A stretch of DNA of 46,332 bases from Cyanobacteriota bacterium (GTDB lineage Bacteria > Cyanobacteriota > Cyanobacteriia > PCC-6307 > Cyanobiaceae). The notes beneath the pieces were generated by a model. That model ran no database searches, was not told the DNA's origin, and saw nothing but the letters and a program-made list of their open reading frames with translations. This document shows positions 7,542 through 15,077 of the stretch, piece by piece. The stretch lies in the NCBI GenBank assembly GCA_026389315.1, contig JAPLIC010000018.1, positions 1 to 46,332 on the forward strand, read 5' to 3'. The first letter of the stretch is position 1; each line of letters begins with the position of its first letter. The translations under genes and the position numbers were made by a program.

Positions 7542-8350
7542 CACTTGTAGGCAAATTTTCGGATGGATGCGGCTTATTCGAGTTTGATATAGCAACTCCG
7601 CTCTTTCAGCAGTTGGCTTCAGACTTCGAGCTCCTCGCTCCTGTGGCGTTGCAGGATTCTAATCTGGCATCAGTAGAGGAGAGGCCTGGAATCTATGGTT
7701 TGCACTACAATAACTCGGTTGTCTATATTGGCAAAGCTGATGACAGCGCGAAGAGTAGACTAGAAAAGCATCGCCGACAGCTAGAAGGAAGAGTTGGAAT
7801 CTTGCCAAGCGAGATAAGCTTTCGCTGTCTTCACTTTGCGCACACATGGGATGCATTCAAGCCCGAATCCCATATGATATCTCTTTATTCGCCAAGCTGG
7901 AATTCCTGCGGCTTTGGCCCTAACGATCCAGGAAGAAGACGCGATAAGACCCGTCTTGCAGATACGCACTGGCATGTCCTTTACCCTGTTGATCCTGAAT
8001 ATCCATGTTTAGGCATCCCGATGGGAACTTACTCTGTATTAGAGTTGCTTAGACTGGTTTGCAAATGTGCGCCATACTGGATCAGATTTCAAGGAAATAG
8101 AAATGGCGAAACAGACGAAGAAAGGCTCTCGCATGAACAGGCTCATAATGACTTCTCCGCTTCCAGGGAAATAGTTATTCAAGAAGATGGTATGAGTGTA
8201 CGAAGCCTTCTTTTCTTGGCAGTGCAGTCTCTGCCTGTGCCTGATGAGTGGCAGCTGACCCTTCTTCCAAGCCATATCTTGCTCTATAGAGAAAGAGGAG
8301 AGGTGTACCCGAGAATGAAGCTGCTCTGGCCATTCGGACGCACCACCTAA
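7538..8350 (+). CDS. GIY-YIG restriction endonuclease (Eco29kI-like)
   Basis: A 270-residue protein with a GIY-YIG nuclease signature at about 53-77: P-G-I-Y-G-L-H-Y...V-V-Y-I-G-K-A-D-D, followed by R-L-E-K-H, a possible catalytic Arg/His stretch. Further on, G-F-G-P-N-D-P-G-R-R-R resembles the conserved part of Eco29kI-type GIY-YIG restriction enzymes. GTG at 7538 is preferred because it overlaps the Vsr stop as GTGA. A TTG at 7520 would add 6 residues. With the C5 methylase and Vsr-like gene it makes a complete type II restriction-modification set of unknown specificity. Low GC sets the cassette apart from its neighbours. The C-terminal ~100 residues match nothing I recognise. Confidence 0.78.
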   Translation: MTLVGKFSDGCGLFEFDIATPLFQQLASDFELLAPVALQDSNLASVEERPGIYGLHYNNSVVYIGKADDSAKSRLEKHRRQLEGRVGILPSEISFRCLHFAHTWDAFKPESHMISLYSPSWNSCGFGPNDPGRRRDKTRLADTHWHVLYPVDPEYPCLGIPMGTYSVLELLRLVCKCAPYWIRFQGNRNGETDEERLSHEQAHNDFSASREIVIQEDGMSVRSLLFLAVQSLPVPDEWQLTLLPSHILLYRERGEVYPRMKLLWPFGRTT

Positions 8351-9017
8351 CCCTTATTGGCTGGTTTCCGTGAACCACCATGCCGCCTCTAATGCTTTCC
8401 GTGAACCACCTCCACGCGGTAAAGCTGACCTTTGCAGCCGCAGCCGCTTTCGGGCAATTGTGTTCGTACTGCACAGTGGTTATCGGAGCCGATATCCACA
8501 TGTTGCTGTTGGTACGAACTGCTCCGCGGACCGAGAGGAGGGACGGCCCTGAAAGGCAGGCACGACAGAATCTATTGGTATACCGCTACAGAAAACGAAA
8601 CCTGCTTATTACTCCCATGGCGGATTTTGGATTAGCTGAGCAAGCGAGATCCAGAGCTAACATTCAACACCATAGCATGAGTGTTGCCAACATGGCCAAG
8701 CCATCCTTGTATCGACGAAATTTCTTCGGCGACCTAGGTAATCAATCGGAGAAATCTTAGAGATGTCGATCATCACATGAAACAGTTTCCGGCGAACATT
8801 TTCAGGGTCTTGGCTTGGTTTTTCCGATCCTTCGAGCTGGCCGTATGCCGTCGCGTCAGGGGCTCACTCGCCACCATGGACCTTGCCGCCAATCGCTGGC
8901 CAGCTGGACCAAGGTTGACGCCTGTTGTATGTACAGGTAAGAGGTGAGGCTGAGCGAACGGGGGCAAAGCGAGCATGGGCGCCCCAGGGAGAGATACAAA
9001 AAACGCCGGGCGCCTGC
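8351..9017. other. 667 bases without a supported gene
   Basis: This gap lies between the restriction cassette and the repeat element of the second TIR-FGE gene. Frames of 60-126 residues exist but show no family features and have poor starts. A 15-base direct repeat (TTTCCGTGAACCACC) occurs at about 8366 and 8397. The first half keeps the lower GC of the cassette. It probably represents the debris of an insertion boundary. Confidence 0.45.
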
Positions 9018-9125
9018 GGCGCCATGGCGGAACAGCCAACAGCCGCAAACCAACAGCCAAAAACCAACAGCCAGCGTAAAGAAACAGCCGAGTGTAAAGA
9101 TATAAAGGGTTTAAGGGTAAAGAAA
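9018..9125. repeat. Conserved element downstream of variable gene, copy C
   Basis: Third copy of the element 3' of the FGE-domain genes. On the gene strand it keeps C-GGCTGTTTCTTTA and successive GGCTGTTGG-type units closing with TGTTCCG, but lacks the TTGAGGGA tandem units. The gene here stops slightly earlier than the other two because the shared CCAGGGCCC is CCAGGACTAA. Confidence 0.6.
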
Positions 9126-10553
9126 TTAGTCCTGGGGGAGGCAACAGACGCGGAAACCGATGGCGTTGTAGCGGTCGTCCGGGTGGCTGTTGCTGCGGGA
9201 GGCCGAGCGGCAGAACCAGGGGTAGTTGTTCCACGACCCGCCGCGCAGCAGCCTTAGCTCATCATCAGCCGCAGCAGGAATCAGCCAAGGTTGGTCATCG
9301 CCAGGGGCGAAGTTGTAACTGTCATGCCAGTGATCTGCGCACCACTCCCAGACATTGCCGTGCAGGTCGTGCAGGCCCCAGGCATTAGCTGGGAAGCTGT
9401 CTACCTCGGTGGTCTGCTTTCGATAAGTGCCCTTGAGGCCCTTTCCATAAACGTAATTGCCGTCGTAATTGGCCAGCTCCGGCGTCAGCGTGGCCCCGCA
9501 ATGAAACGGTGTGGTGCTGCCAGCACGGCAGGCGTACTCCCACTGGGCCTCGCTCGGCAGGCCGTAACGTTGACCCGTGCGTTGGCTCATGCGGCGGCAG
9601 AACTCCAGCGCATCAAACCAGCTCACCTGCTCCACCGGGCGGTTTGCACCCTTGAAATTTGAGGGATCCGGCTCCAGGTCGCGCTCCAGCTTTTGCCACC
9701 CCGCCACCGCCCGCCACTGGGCCTGGGTAATCGGTGTCTGGGCCATGAAGTAACCGCCCAGCGTCACTTCGTGCTGGGGGCCTTCATCCTGTGAACGCTC
9801 CAGCTCGTCCTTCGGAGAGCCCATCAGAAAGCTCCCCGCCGGGATCTTCACCATGGTGAGGGCCAACCCCCCGCCCAACTCCTCCCGGTAGCCCTCCACC
9901 TGCAGCGGGCGGCGCTCCATGCTCCAGCGGCCGCTTTCCTGGCGCAACAGGCAGGTGCTGGAGGGGAAGCGCTGCAGCCGCGAGGCATCCTTGGCAGTCG
10001 GGGCGGCTGGGGAAGAGGGCGCAGGCACAGGAACGGGCTGCGGTTGAGCCTGCGCGGGATCCTGAGCCTGGGCCGGATCCTGGGCCGGGGCAACCTCAAC
10101 GCTGAGTGCATCGCGGATGGCCCCGGCGATGGTCTTGAGCGCCATCTTCTGCTGCACCGGAGCCATCGCTTCAAGGGGCTCTCCAGGAGGCAGCACCGCC
10201 TGGTATTCGTGAATGGGGGTGGCTTCGTAGAAACAAGGGCCAAGACATACCCAGAGGATGCAAAGGCCTTCCGCCTCGGCAGCCCGCAGCAGCGGCGGCA
10301 GCTCCTTGTTGATCACGAATTCGGAGGCCAGAAAGTCGTCGCTCACCAGCAGCAGGGCCACCTTGGCGCTGGCGAGGGCCTTTTCGATCTCAACCTTCCA
10401 CTTCGCCCCCGCTGGAATCTGGGAGTCATCCCACAGCCGCAGGGCCTCGCTGCGCACCAGCGGTCGAATCATCTTCTGCAGCCGCTCCACCCACCCTCGA
10501 TCGACATGGCTGTAGCTGATGAACAGCTGATCGCGTTCGGAGGGAAGGGTCAT
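9126..10553 (-). CDS. TIR-domain protein with FGE-like variable domain (2)
   Basis: A 475-residue paralogue of 3513-5039 with the same layout: TIR domain (F-I-S-Y-S-H-V-D, W-D-D-S-Q-I-P-A-G-A-K-W, V-S-D-D-F-L-A-S-E-F), a linker with Pro-Ala-Gln repeats (P-A-Q-D-P-A-Q-A-Q), then an FGE/SUMF1-like domain and a DGR-type variable C-terminus (codons 437-470). Bacterial TIR domains typically hydrolyse or cyclise NAD+ in antiphage defence. The start at 10553 is chosen because sequence identity with the paralogue begins there (M-T-L-P-S/T-E-R-D-Q). An ATG upstream of it would add 23 unrelated residues. The two paralogues also share about 15 bases upstream of the start codon, so the duplication included the ribosome-binding region. 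It is transcribed away from a PsiE remnant. Confidence 0.87.
   Translation of the reverse strand: MTLPSERDQLFISYSHVDRGWVERLQKMIRPLVRSEALRLWDDSQIPAGAKWKVEIEKALASAKVALLLVSDDFLASEFVINKELPPLLRAAEAEGLCILWVCLGPCFYEATPIHEYQAVLPPGEPLEAMAPVQQKMALKTIAGAIRDALSVEVAPAQDPAQAQDPAQAQPQPVPVPAPSSPAAPTAKDASRLQRFPSSTCLLRQESGRWSMERRPLQVEGYREELGGGLALTMVKIPAGSFLMGSPKDELERSQDEGPQHEVTLGGYFMAQTPITQAQWRAVAGWQKLERDLEPDPSNFKGANRPVEQVSWFDALEFCRRMSQRTGQRYGLPSEAQWEYACRAGSTTPFHCGATLTPELANYDGNYVYGKGLKGTYRKQTTEVDSFPANAWGLHDLHGNVWEWCADHWHDSYNFAPGDDQPWLIPAAADDELRLLRGGSWNNYPWFCRSASRSNSHPDDRYNAIGFRVCCLPQD
9144..9245 (-). other. DGR variable region, copy C
   Basis: Codons 437-470 of the second TIR-FGE gene. Variable sites read AAC, AAC, TAC, TTC, TCC, AGC, AAC, AGC, GAC, CGC, TAC, AAC, GCC and ATC. 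This copy keeps the most AAC codons and is probably closest to the unseen template, whose protein reading would be roughly S-W-N-N-x-P-x-x-C-R-S-A-x-R-N-N-x-x-P-D-N-R-N-N-x-I-G-F-R-V (inferred). Confidence 0.82.
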
Positions 10554-10581
10554 CGCATGCCGCCAGGCAGAGTTCTGCATC

Positions 10582-10731
10582 ATGGCGCTGCAGCTCAAGG
10601 GTATCTTCGCCTCGCTACTCAATAAACCGCAATTTCACGCGATCACGGCCGATATCCTTTTCATCCTGATTTTGGTCGAACTCTTTCGACTGCTGATCAT
10701 TGATCTGCAGGAGCAGCGGGTGGCCGTGCGA
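10582..10731 (+). pseudogene. PsiE-family membrane protein, N-terminal remnant
   Basis: About 49 codons resemble the start of a phosphate-starvation-inducible PsiE-family membrane protein: a short soluble part, then D-I-L-F-I-L-I-L-V-E-L-F-R-L-L-I-I as a membrane helix and L-Q-E-Q-R-V-A-V. The similarity ends at about 10731, just before the duplicated antitoxin upstream region begins (10753). The frame stays open into the antitoxin, but the rest of PsiE is gone. It looks cut off by the recombination that placed the toxin-antitoxin pair here. Confidence 0.5.
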
Positions 10732-10752
10732 AGCGGCGACGGGGCCCTCCTA

Positions 10753-10945
10753 CCCATACCCGTCCACCCCTGGCGACAAGCGATAACCTTTGACTCAGAT
10801 AATCATCTGGTCATGCGCAGCGTCAATCTGGCGGAGGCCAAGGCGGGGCTCTCCGCCCTGCTCGATGCCGTGGAAGCCGGGGAGGAGGTGGTGATCACCC
10901 GGAGGGGGCGATCCGTGGCGCGGCTGATCCGGGAAAGCGACAGCG
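10753..10945 (+). repeat. Antitoxin-region repeat, copy 2
   Basis: Near copy of 265-460, covering about 60 bases of upstream sequence and most of the antitoxin. The pair lies in direct orientation about 10.5 kb apart and flanks nearly the whole accessory island. Confidence 0.8.
10791..10805. promoter_or_regulatory. Candidate antitoxin operator, copy 2
   Basis: TGACT, a 5-base spacer, then AATCA: the same inverted repeat as at 304-318 with one mismatch, 7 bases before the antitoxin start. Autoregulation by the Phd-like antitoxin is inferred. Confidence 0.35.
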
Positions 10946-11058
10946 ATGCGGCATCCGGCGATTGGGTCGCCCGCCTGCGTCGCTTCCACGCTCACCAGCA
11001 AGGGCCGGCTGGGTCCGCAGTGGAGCTGCTGCGGGAGCTGCGCGATCAGGAGCCGTGA
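10813..11058 (+). CDS. Phd/YefM-family antitoxin of a PIN toxin
   Basis: An 81-residue antitoxin of the Phd/YefM family. The N-terminal DNA-binding part has S-V-N-L-A-E-A-K-A-G-L-S-A-L-L-D, then V-V-I-T-R-R-G-R-S-V-A-R-L-I. The C-terminal half (W-V-A-R-L-R-R-F-H to the end) would wrap the toxin. ATG at 10813 is preferred; the frame is open back to 10582 but that part reads through a PsiE remnant and the operator. The stop overlaps the GTG of the PIN toxin by four bases (GTGA), so translation is coupled. Its first ~45 residues nearly match the orphan antitoxin at 326. Confidence 0.88.
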   Translation: MRSVNLAEAKAGLSALLDAVEAGEEVVITRRGRSVARLIRESDSDAASGDWVARLRRFHAHQQGPAGSAVELLRELRDQEP

Positions 11059-11516
11059 AAGCCACGGCGGGAGGCCTCTACCTCGACACCTGTGTGCTGG
11101 TGTCGCTGTTTCACAACGACAGCGGCTACGCGGCGGCGGAGATCTGGCTGGCTGCCAGCGGCCAGCAACCGCTCTGGATCAGCAACTGGGTTCTGGTGGA
11201 GTTCGCCTCCGCCACGGCGCTGCGGATGCGGCGGCGCGAACTCAGCAGCAGCCGGGCGACGCGGATCCATGAGGAGCTGGAAAACTTCCGCCGCGAGCGG
11301 CTGGGCCTGCTGGAGCCCTGCGCCGAGGATTTCCTGTTGGCAAGGCGTTGGATCGTCGAGGAACGGAACCTCAGCCTGCGGGCCGGCGATGGCCTGCACC
11401 TAGCCGTAGCCCATCGCCACCGCTTACCCCTGGTGAGTGCAGACCAGAGCCTGCTGGCTGCGGCTCACCAACTCGGGTGCGAAACAGTGGTGGTGCCGTC
11501 CGCGCCAGGGGCCTGA
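11055..11516 (+). CDS. PIN-domain (VapC-like) ribonuclease toxin
   Basis: A 153-residue PIN-domain toxin with the full acidic set: L-Y-L-D-T-C-V-L-V (first Asp), L-V-E-F-A-S-A-T-A-L (Glu), L-R-A-G-D-G-L-H-L-A (Asp) and S-A-D-Q-S-L-L (last Asp). Such toxins cut RNA, often tRNA, when not held by their antitoxin. The GTG start at 11055 overlaps the antitoxin stop. The gene appears intact, unlike the shortened relative at 5325. The pairing of a Phd-like antitoxin with a PIN toxin is common in cyanobacteria. Confidence 0.9.
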   Translation: MKATAGGLYLDTCVLVSLFHNDSGYAAAEIWLAASGQQPLWISNWVLVEFASATALRMRRRELSSSRATRIHEELENFRRERLGLLEPCAEDFLLARRWIVEERNLSLRAGDGLHLAVAHRHRLPLVSADQSLLAAAHQLGCETVVVPSAPGA

Positions 11517-11530
11517 CCCCTTCCGTCCTC

Positions 11531-11612
11531 CTGCTGGACACCATGAGCGGCAGTTACAACGTCGGCGTCCTGATTGCATTGCTGGCCAGCCCCGATGCCG
11601 TGGTGGCCGCCA
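11531..11612 (+). pseudogene. Fragment duplicated from acnB
   Basis: About 82 bases match acnB positions 12523-12605, with substitutions at the start and near identity over G-C-T-G-G-C-C-A-G-C-C-C-C-G-A-T-G-C-C-G. Translated, it reads [19 protein letters not shown] against acn[20 protein letters not shown]. It sits about 1 kb upstream of its source in the same orientation and cannot be functional alone. Confidence 0.75.
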
Positions 11613-11784
11613 CCACCACCATTGCTGATCGTAGATCTGCGACAACAACGTTTTCGAAGGTGCTTTTGGAGCTCAAGGGCAACCTTTTAGTCATGCGGGA
11701 GCTGAGCGTGGGCGGCGTGGTCGAAACCTATTGGTGCTACTAGTGCCTGAGCATGGCGGTGTGACTCTGCCTGCCCACCGACTG

Positions 11785-11828
11785 CCCCCCGTTCTGCAGC
11801 CCTCGCCACCAAGTACGGGCCTGCCAGG
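11785..11828 (+). repeat. 44-bp direct repeat upstream of acnB, copy 1
   Basis: Forty-four bases that recur at 12122-12165 with a single mismatch. The pair is 337 bases apart. With the acnB fragment at 11531 it shows that the region before acnB was built by local duplication. Confidence 0.9.
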
Positions 11829-11853
11829 CTGACAATGGATTCATACTCGACCT

Positions 11854-11886
11854 GAAGCCGCTGGAGTTCTCACCTCCAACGGCTTC
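11854..11886. other. Inverted repeat, 13-base arms
   Basis: GAAGCCGCTGGAG and CTCCAACGGCTTC pair over 12 of 13 positions around a 7-base loop. No T-run follows, so it is not an obvious intrinsic terminator. It lies between the two 44-bp repeats in the leader of acnB and might be an RNA structure or a leftover of rearrangement. Confidence 0.5.
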
Positions 11887-11924
11887 ATCAACGGCCGGGG
11901 CACATCCCAAAACGGAGTTCCACC

Positions 11925-12056
11925 ATGCACACTCTTGCAGAAAAGGCCCTCGCTGGACTATCCCGGATCCTGCAGCGGCTGATTCCTTGGAAGAAAGTCT
12001 CGATCGACGCTTCCCTCATCTTGCGACTGAAGTGGAGGTGTGACGCCCCAGAATGA
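11925..12056 (+). CDS. Possible 43-residue peptide upstream of acnB
   Basis: A short frame with a GGAG sequence 8 bases before its ATG. It encodes an amphipathic, Lys/Leu-rich peptide (L-A-G-L-S-R-I-L-Q-R-L-I-P-W-K-K). No homologue is recognised. It falls between the duplicated 44-bp repeats, so it may simply be rearranged DNA. It could be a real small protein or leader peptide, but the support is only the start site. Confidence 0.25.
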   Translation: MHTLAEKALAGLSRILQRLIPWKKVSIDASLILRLKWRCDAPE

Positions 12057-12121
12057 GTTCCTGGCCACGGCCGACCACTGAGGGGACGACACGGAGGATG
12101 CCGTCCCCCCCAGAGACCAGC

Positions 12122-12165
12122 CCCCCCGTTCTGCAGCCCTCGCCACCAAGAACGGGCCTGCCAGG
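12122..12165 (+). repeat. 44-bp direct repeat upstream of acnB, copy 2
   Basis: Second copy of the repeat at 11785-11828, ending 54 bases before the acnB start codon. Confidence 0.9.
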
Positions 12166-12219
12166 GACAAAAATGGAAGTGATGTCCCCGCAGCGGCCGG
12201 ATCCGCGCCCCCAGCCCCC

Positions 12220-14859
12220 ATGCCTGACGCCGCCGCCGCCGCCATCCCCCCCGCCGAATTGCTGCCCGCCTACCGGGCCGCCGCGGCCGACCGCCAGGCC
12301 CTCGGGGTGCCGCCCCTGCCGCTGAGCGCGCCCCAAACCCAGGCCCTCACCGCCCTGCTGGCCGCGCCGCCAGCGGGCGAAGAAGCCTTCCTGCTGGAGC
12401 TGCTCAGCGAACGCATCCCGCCTGGGGTGGATGAGGCCGCCTACGTGAAGGCCACTTGGCTCACGGCCGTCGCCCGCAGCGAGGCCAGCAGCCCCCTGGT
12501 CAGCCCCCTGGAGGCCACCCGCCTGCTGGCCACCATGATCGGCGGCTACAACGTGGGCGCGCTGATCGAGCTGCTGGCCAGCCCCGATGCCGTGGTGGCC
12601 GCCGCCGCCGCCGAGGGCCTCAGCCGCACGGTGCTCGTCTACGACGCCTTTCACGACGTGATCGAGCTGGCGGCCAGCAACCCCCTGGCCCAGCAGGTGG
12701 TGGATAGCTGGGCCGCTGCGGAATGGTTCACCAGCCGGCCGGAGCTGCCCGCCGAGATCACCGTCACCGTGTTCAAAGTGGAGGGCGAAACCAACACCGA
12801 CGACCTTTCACCCGCCACCCACGCCACCACCCGCCCCGACATCCCCCTGCACGCCAACGCGATGCTGGAAACCCGCATGCCGGGGGGTCTGGATCTAATC
12901 GGCGAGCTCAAGGCCAAGGGCTATCCGGTGGCCTATGTGGGCGATGTGGTGGGCACCGGCAGCTCGCGCAAATCGGCCATCAACTCGGTGCTTTGGCACA
13001 CCGGCACCGACATCCCCCACGTACCCAACAAGCGCAGTGGCGGTGTAATCCTGGGCGGCAAAATCGCGCCGATCTTTTTCAACACCGCCGAAGATTCCGG
13101 CGCCCTGCCGATCGAATGCGATGTCACAGCCCTCAGCTCCGGTGATGTGATCACGATCCGGCCCTATGCCGGCACAATCGAGCGGGCCGCCACAGAACCG
13201 GGTGCCGGCGAGATCGTGGCCCGCTTCGAGCTCAAGCCCAGCACGATCGCCGATGAGGTGCGTGCTGGCGGCCGCATCCCCCTGCTGATCGGTCGCTCCC
13301 TGACAGACAAAGTGCGCACCCAGCTGGGCCTGGGCGCCAGCGAGCTGTTCATCCGCCCCCTGGCTCCCGCCGACACCGGCAAGGGCTTCACCCTGGCCCA
13401 GAAGATGGTGGGCAAGGCCTGCGGCCTGGCCGGCGTGCGCCCCGGCACCAGCTGCGAACCGCTGATGACCACCGTCGGCTCCCAGGACACCACCGGGCCG
13501 ATGACCCGCGATGAAATGAAGGAGCTGGCCTGCCTCGGTTTCTCCGCCGATCTGGTGATGCAGAGCTTCTGCCACACCGCCGCCTACCCCAAACCCGTAG
13601 ACATCAAAACCCACGCCGAACTGCCCGATTTCATGGCCTCGCGTGGCGGCGTCGCCCTGCGCCCCGGCGACGGCATCATCCATAGCTGGCTCAACCGCCT
13701 GCTGCTGCCCGACACGGTGGGCACCGGCGGCGACAGCCACACCCGTTTCCCCCTGGGCATTTCCTTCCCCGCCGGCTCGGGCCTGGTGGCCTTCGCCGCC
13801 GCCATCGGCGCCATGCCGCTGGACATGCCCGAATCGGTGCTGGTGAAATTCTCCGGTTCGCTGCAGCCTGGCGTCACCCTGCGCGATGTGGTGAATGCGA
13901 TCCCCTACGTGGCGATCCAGCAGGGCCTGCTCACGGTGGCGAAGGCCGGCAAGAAGAACATCTTCTCGGGTCGCATCATGGAGATCGAAGGATTACCCGA
14001 TCTCAAGCTCGAACAGGCGTTTGAATTGACCGATGCCACGGCAGAGCGCTCCTGTGCCGGCAGCACCATCAAGCTGTCGGTGGAAACAGTCAGCGAATAC
14101 CTGCGCAGCAACGTGGCGCTGATGAAAAACATGATCGCCCGCGGTTACAGCGATGCCCGCACCCTGGCCCGCCGCATCAAGGCGATGGAGGCCTGGCTGG
14201 CTAATCCGCTGCTAATGGAGGCCGACGCCGATGCCGAGTACGCCGCCATCATCGAGATCAACCTCGATGAGCTCAAAGAGCCGATCCTGGCCTGCCCCAA
14301 TGACCCCGACAACGTCAAGTTACTCAGCGAGGTGGCCGGTGATCGCATCGACGAGGTCTTCATCGGCTCCTGCATGACCAACATCGGCCACTACCGCGCC
14401 GCCGCCACCGTATTGGCCGGACAGGGCCCCAACAAGGCCCGCCTCTGGGTCTGCCCGCCCACCCGCATGGACGAAGAAAAGCTCAAGGAAGAGGGCTATT
14501 ACGCCACCTTTGAAGCCGCCGGCAGCCGCATGGAGATGCCCGGCTGCTCCCTCTGCATGGGCAACCAGGCCCGGGTGGAGGACAACACCAGCGTGTTCTC
14601 CACCAGCACCCGCAACTTCAACAACCGTCTCGGCAATGGCGCCCAGGTGTATCTGGGCAGCGCCGAGCTCGCGGCGGTCTGCGCCCAGCTGGGGTACATC
14701 CCCAGCCCAGCGGAATACCTGGCGATCGCAGCCGCCAAAATCGACCCGCTCGCCGATCAGCTCTACCGCTACCTCAACTTCGACCTGATCGACGGCTTCG
14801 CCGATCAGGGTCGGGTGGTCAGCGACGCTGACGAGGCCAGGGTGCTGGCGGAAGCCTGA
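12220..14859 (+). CDS. acnB: Aconitate hydratase B
   Basis: An 879-residue AcnB-type aconitase, which interconverts citrate and isocitrate in the TCA cycle using a [4Fe-4S] cluster. The N-terminal third is the HEAT-like helical domain special to AcnB. It is followed by the swivelling domain ([10 protein letters not shown]) and the catalytic core ([11 protein letters not shown]). Cluster cysteines are seen in G-S-C-M-T-N-I-G-H and C-S-L-C-M-G-N near the C-terminus. Length matches the family (about 860). ATG at 12220 fits the usual N-terminus. Its leader has been rearranged by local duplications, so its promoter may differ from that of relatives. Confidence 0.97.
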   Translation: MPDAAAAAIPPAELLPAYRAAAADRQALGVPPLPLSAPQTQALTALLAAPPAGEEAFLLELLSERIPPGVDEAAYVKATWLTAVARSEASSPLVSPLEATRLLATMIGGYNVGALIELLASPDAVVAAAAAEGLSRTVLVYDAFHDVIELAASNPLAQQVVDSWAAAEWFTSRPELPAEITVTVFKVEGETNTDDLSPATHATTRPDIPLHANAMLETRMPGGLDLIGELKAKGYPVAYVGDVVGTGSSRKSAINSVLWHTGTDIPHVPNKRSGGVILGGKIAPIFFNTAEDSGALPIECDVTALSSGDVITIRPYAGTIERAATEPGAGEIVARFELKPSTIADEVRAGGRIPLLIGRSLTDKVRTQLGLGASELFIRPLAPADTGKGFTLAQKMVGKACGLAGVRPGTSCEPLMTTVGSQDTTGPMTRDEMKELACLGFSADLVMQSFCHTAAYPKPVDIKTHAELPDFMASRGGVALRPGDGIIHSWLNRLLLPDTVGTGGDSHTRFPLGISFPAGSGLVAFAAAIGAMPLDMPESVLVKFSGSLQPGVTLRDVVNAIPYVAIQQGLLTVAKAGKKNIFSGRIMEIEGLPDLKLEQAFELTDATAERSCAGSTIKLSVETVSEYLRSNVALMKNMIARGYSDARTLARRIKAMEAWLANPLLMEADADAEYAAIIEINLDELKEPILACPNDPDNVKLLSEVAGDRIDEVFIGSCMTNIGHYRAAATVLAGQGPNKARLWVCPPTRMDEEKLKEEGYYATFEAAGSRMEMPGCSLCMGNQARVEDNTSVFSTSTRNFNNRLGNGAQVYLGSAELAAVCAQLGYIPSPAEYLAIAAAKIDPLADQLYRYLNFDLIDGFADQGRVVSDADEARVLAEA

Positions 14860-14936
14860 GCCCTCGGGGGACCAGCCCCGTAGACGCAAAAACGATTAGG
14901 AAAGTTTTACAAAAACTTGCCAGGACCGTGGCTGCG

Positions 14937-14978
14937 GGCGAAAGCTCTCTGAAGGCGAAAGCTCTCTGAAGGCGAAAG
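14937..14978. repeat. 17-bp tandem repeat, 2.5 copies
   Basis: GGCGAAAGCTCTCTGAA occurs twice in a row and then as a partial GGCGAAAG, in the gap between acnB and the first lipoprotein gene. The rest of that ~220-base gap has no recognised gene. The repeat may be a target of slippage. No protein-binding role is evident. Confidence 0.85.
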
Positions 14979-15077
14979 ACTGTGATTGTCTGCGCACAAT
15001 GCAACATCCCGCAACCAGGTCCGAAGCTCGGCCTTGGCTACGGTTCATAATGACGTTGTTTTGGATCTCCATCCCCC

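Noticed and set aside
8380..8760. 126-residue plus-strand frame after the GIY-YIG gene
   Set aside because: No family features, no clear ribosome-binding site and composition like debris at an insertion boundary.
3513..10553. True formylglycine-generating enzymes activating sulfatases
   Set aside because: No sulfatase gene is nearby, the paired active-site cysteines are not apparent, and the active-site region is the hypervariable segment.
10554..10622. N-terminal extension of the second TIR-FGE protein
   Set aside because: The paralogue shares sequence from the inner ATG (10553) and has no such extension, so the inner start is preferred.
10582..11058. Single 158-residue PsiE-antitoxin fusion protein
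   Set aside because: The antitoxin start at 10813 matches the other copy, and the intervening part reads through the duplicated operator region, so a true fusion is unlikely.
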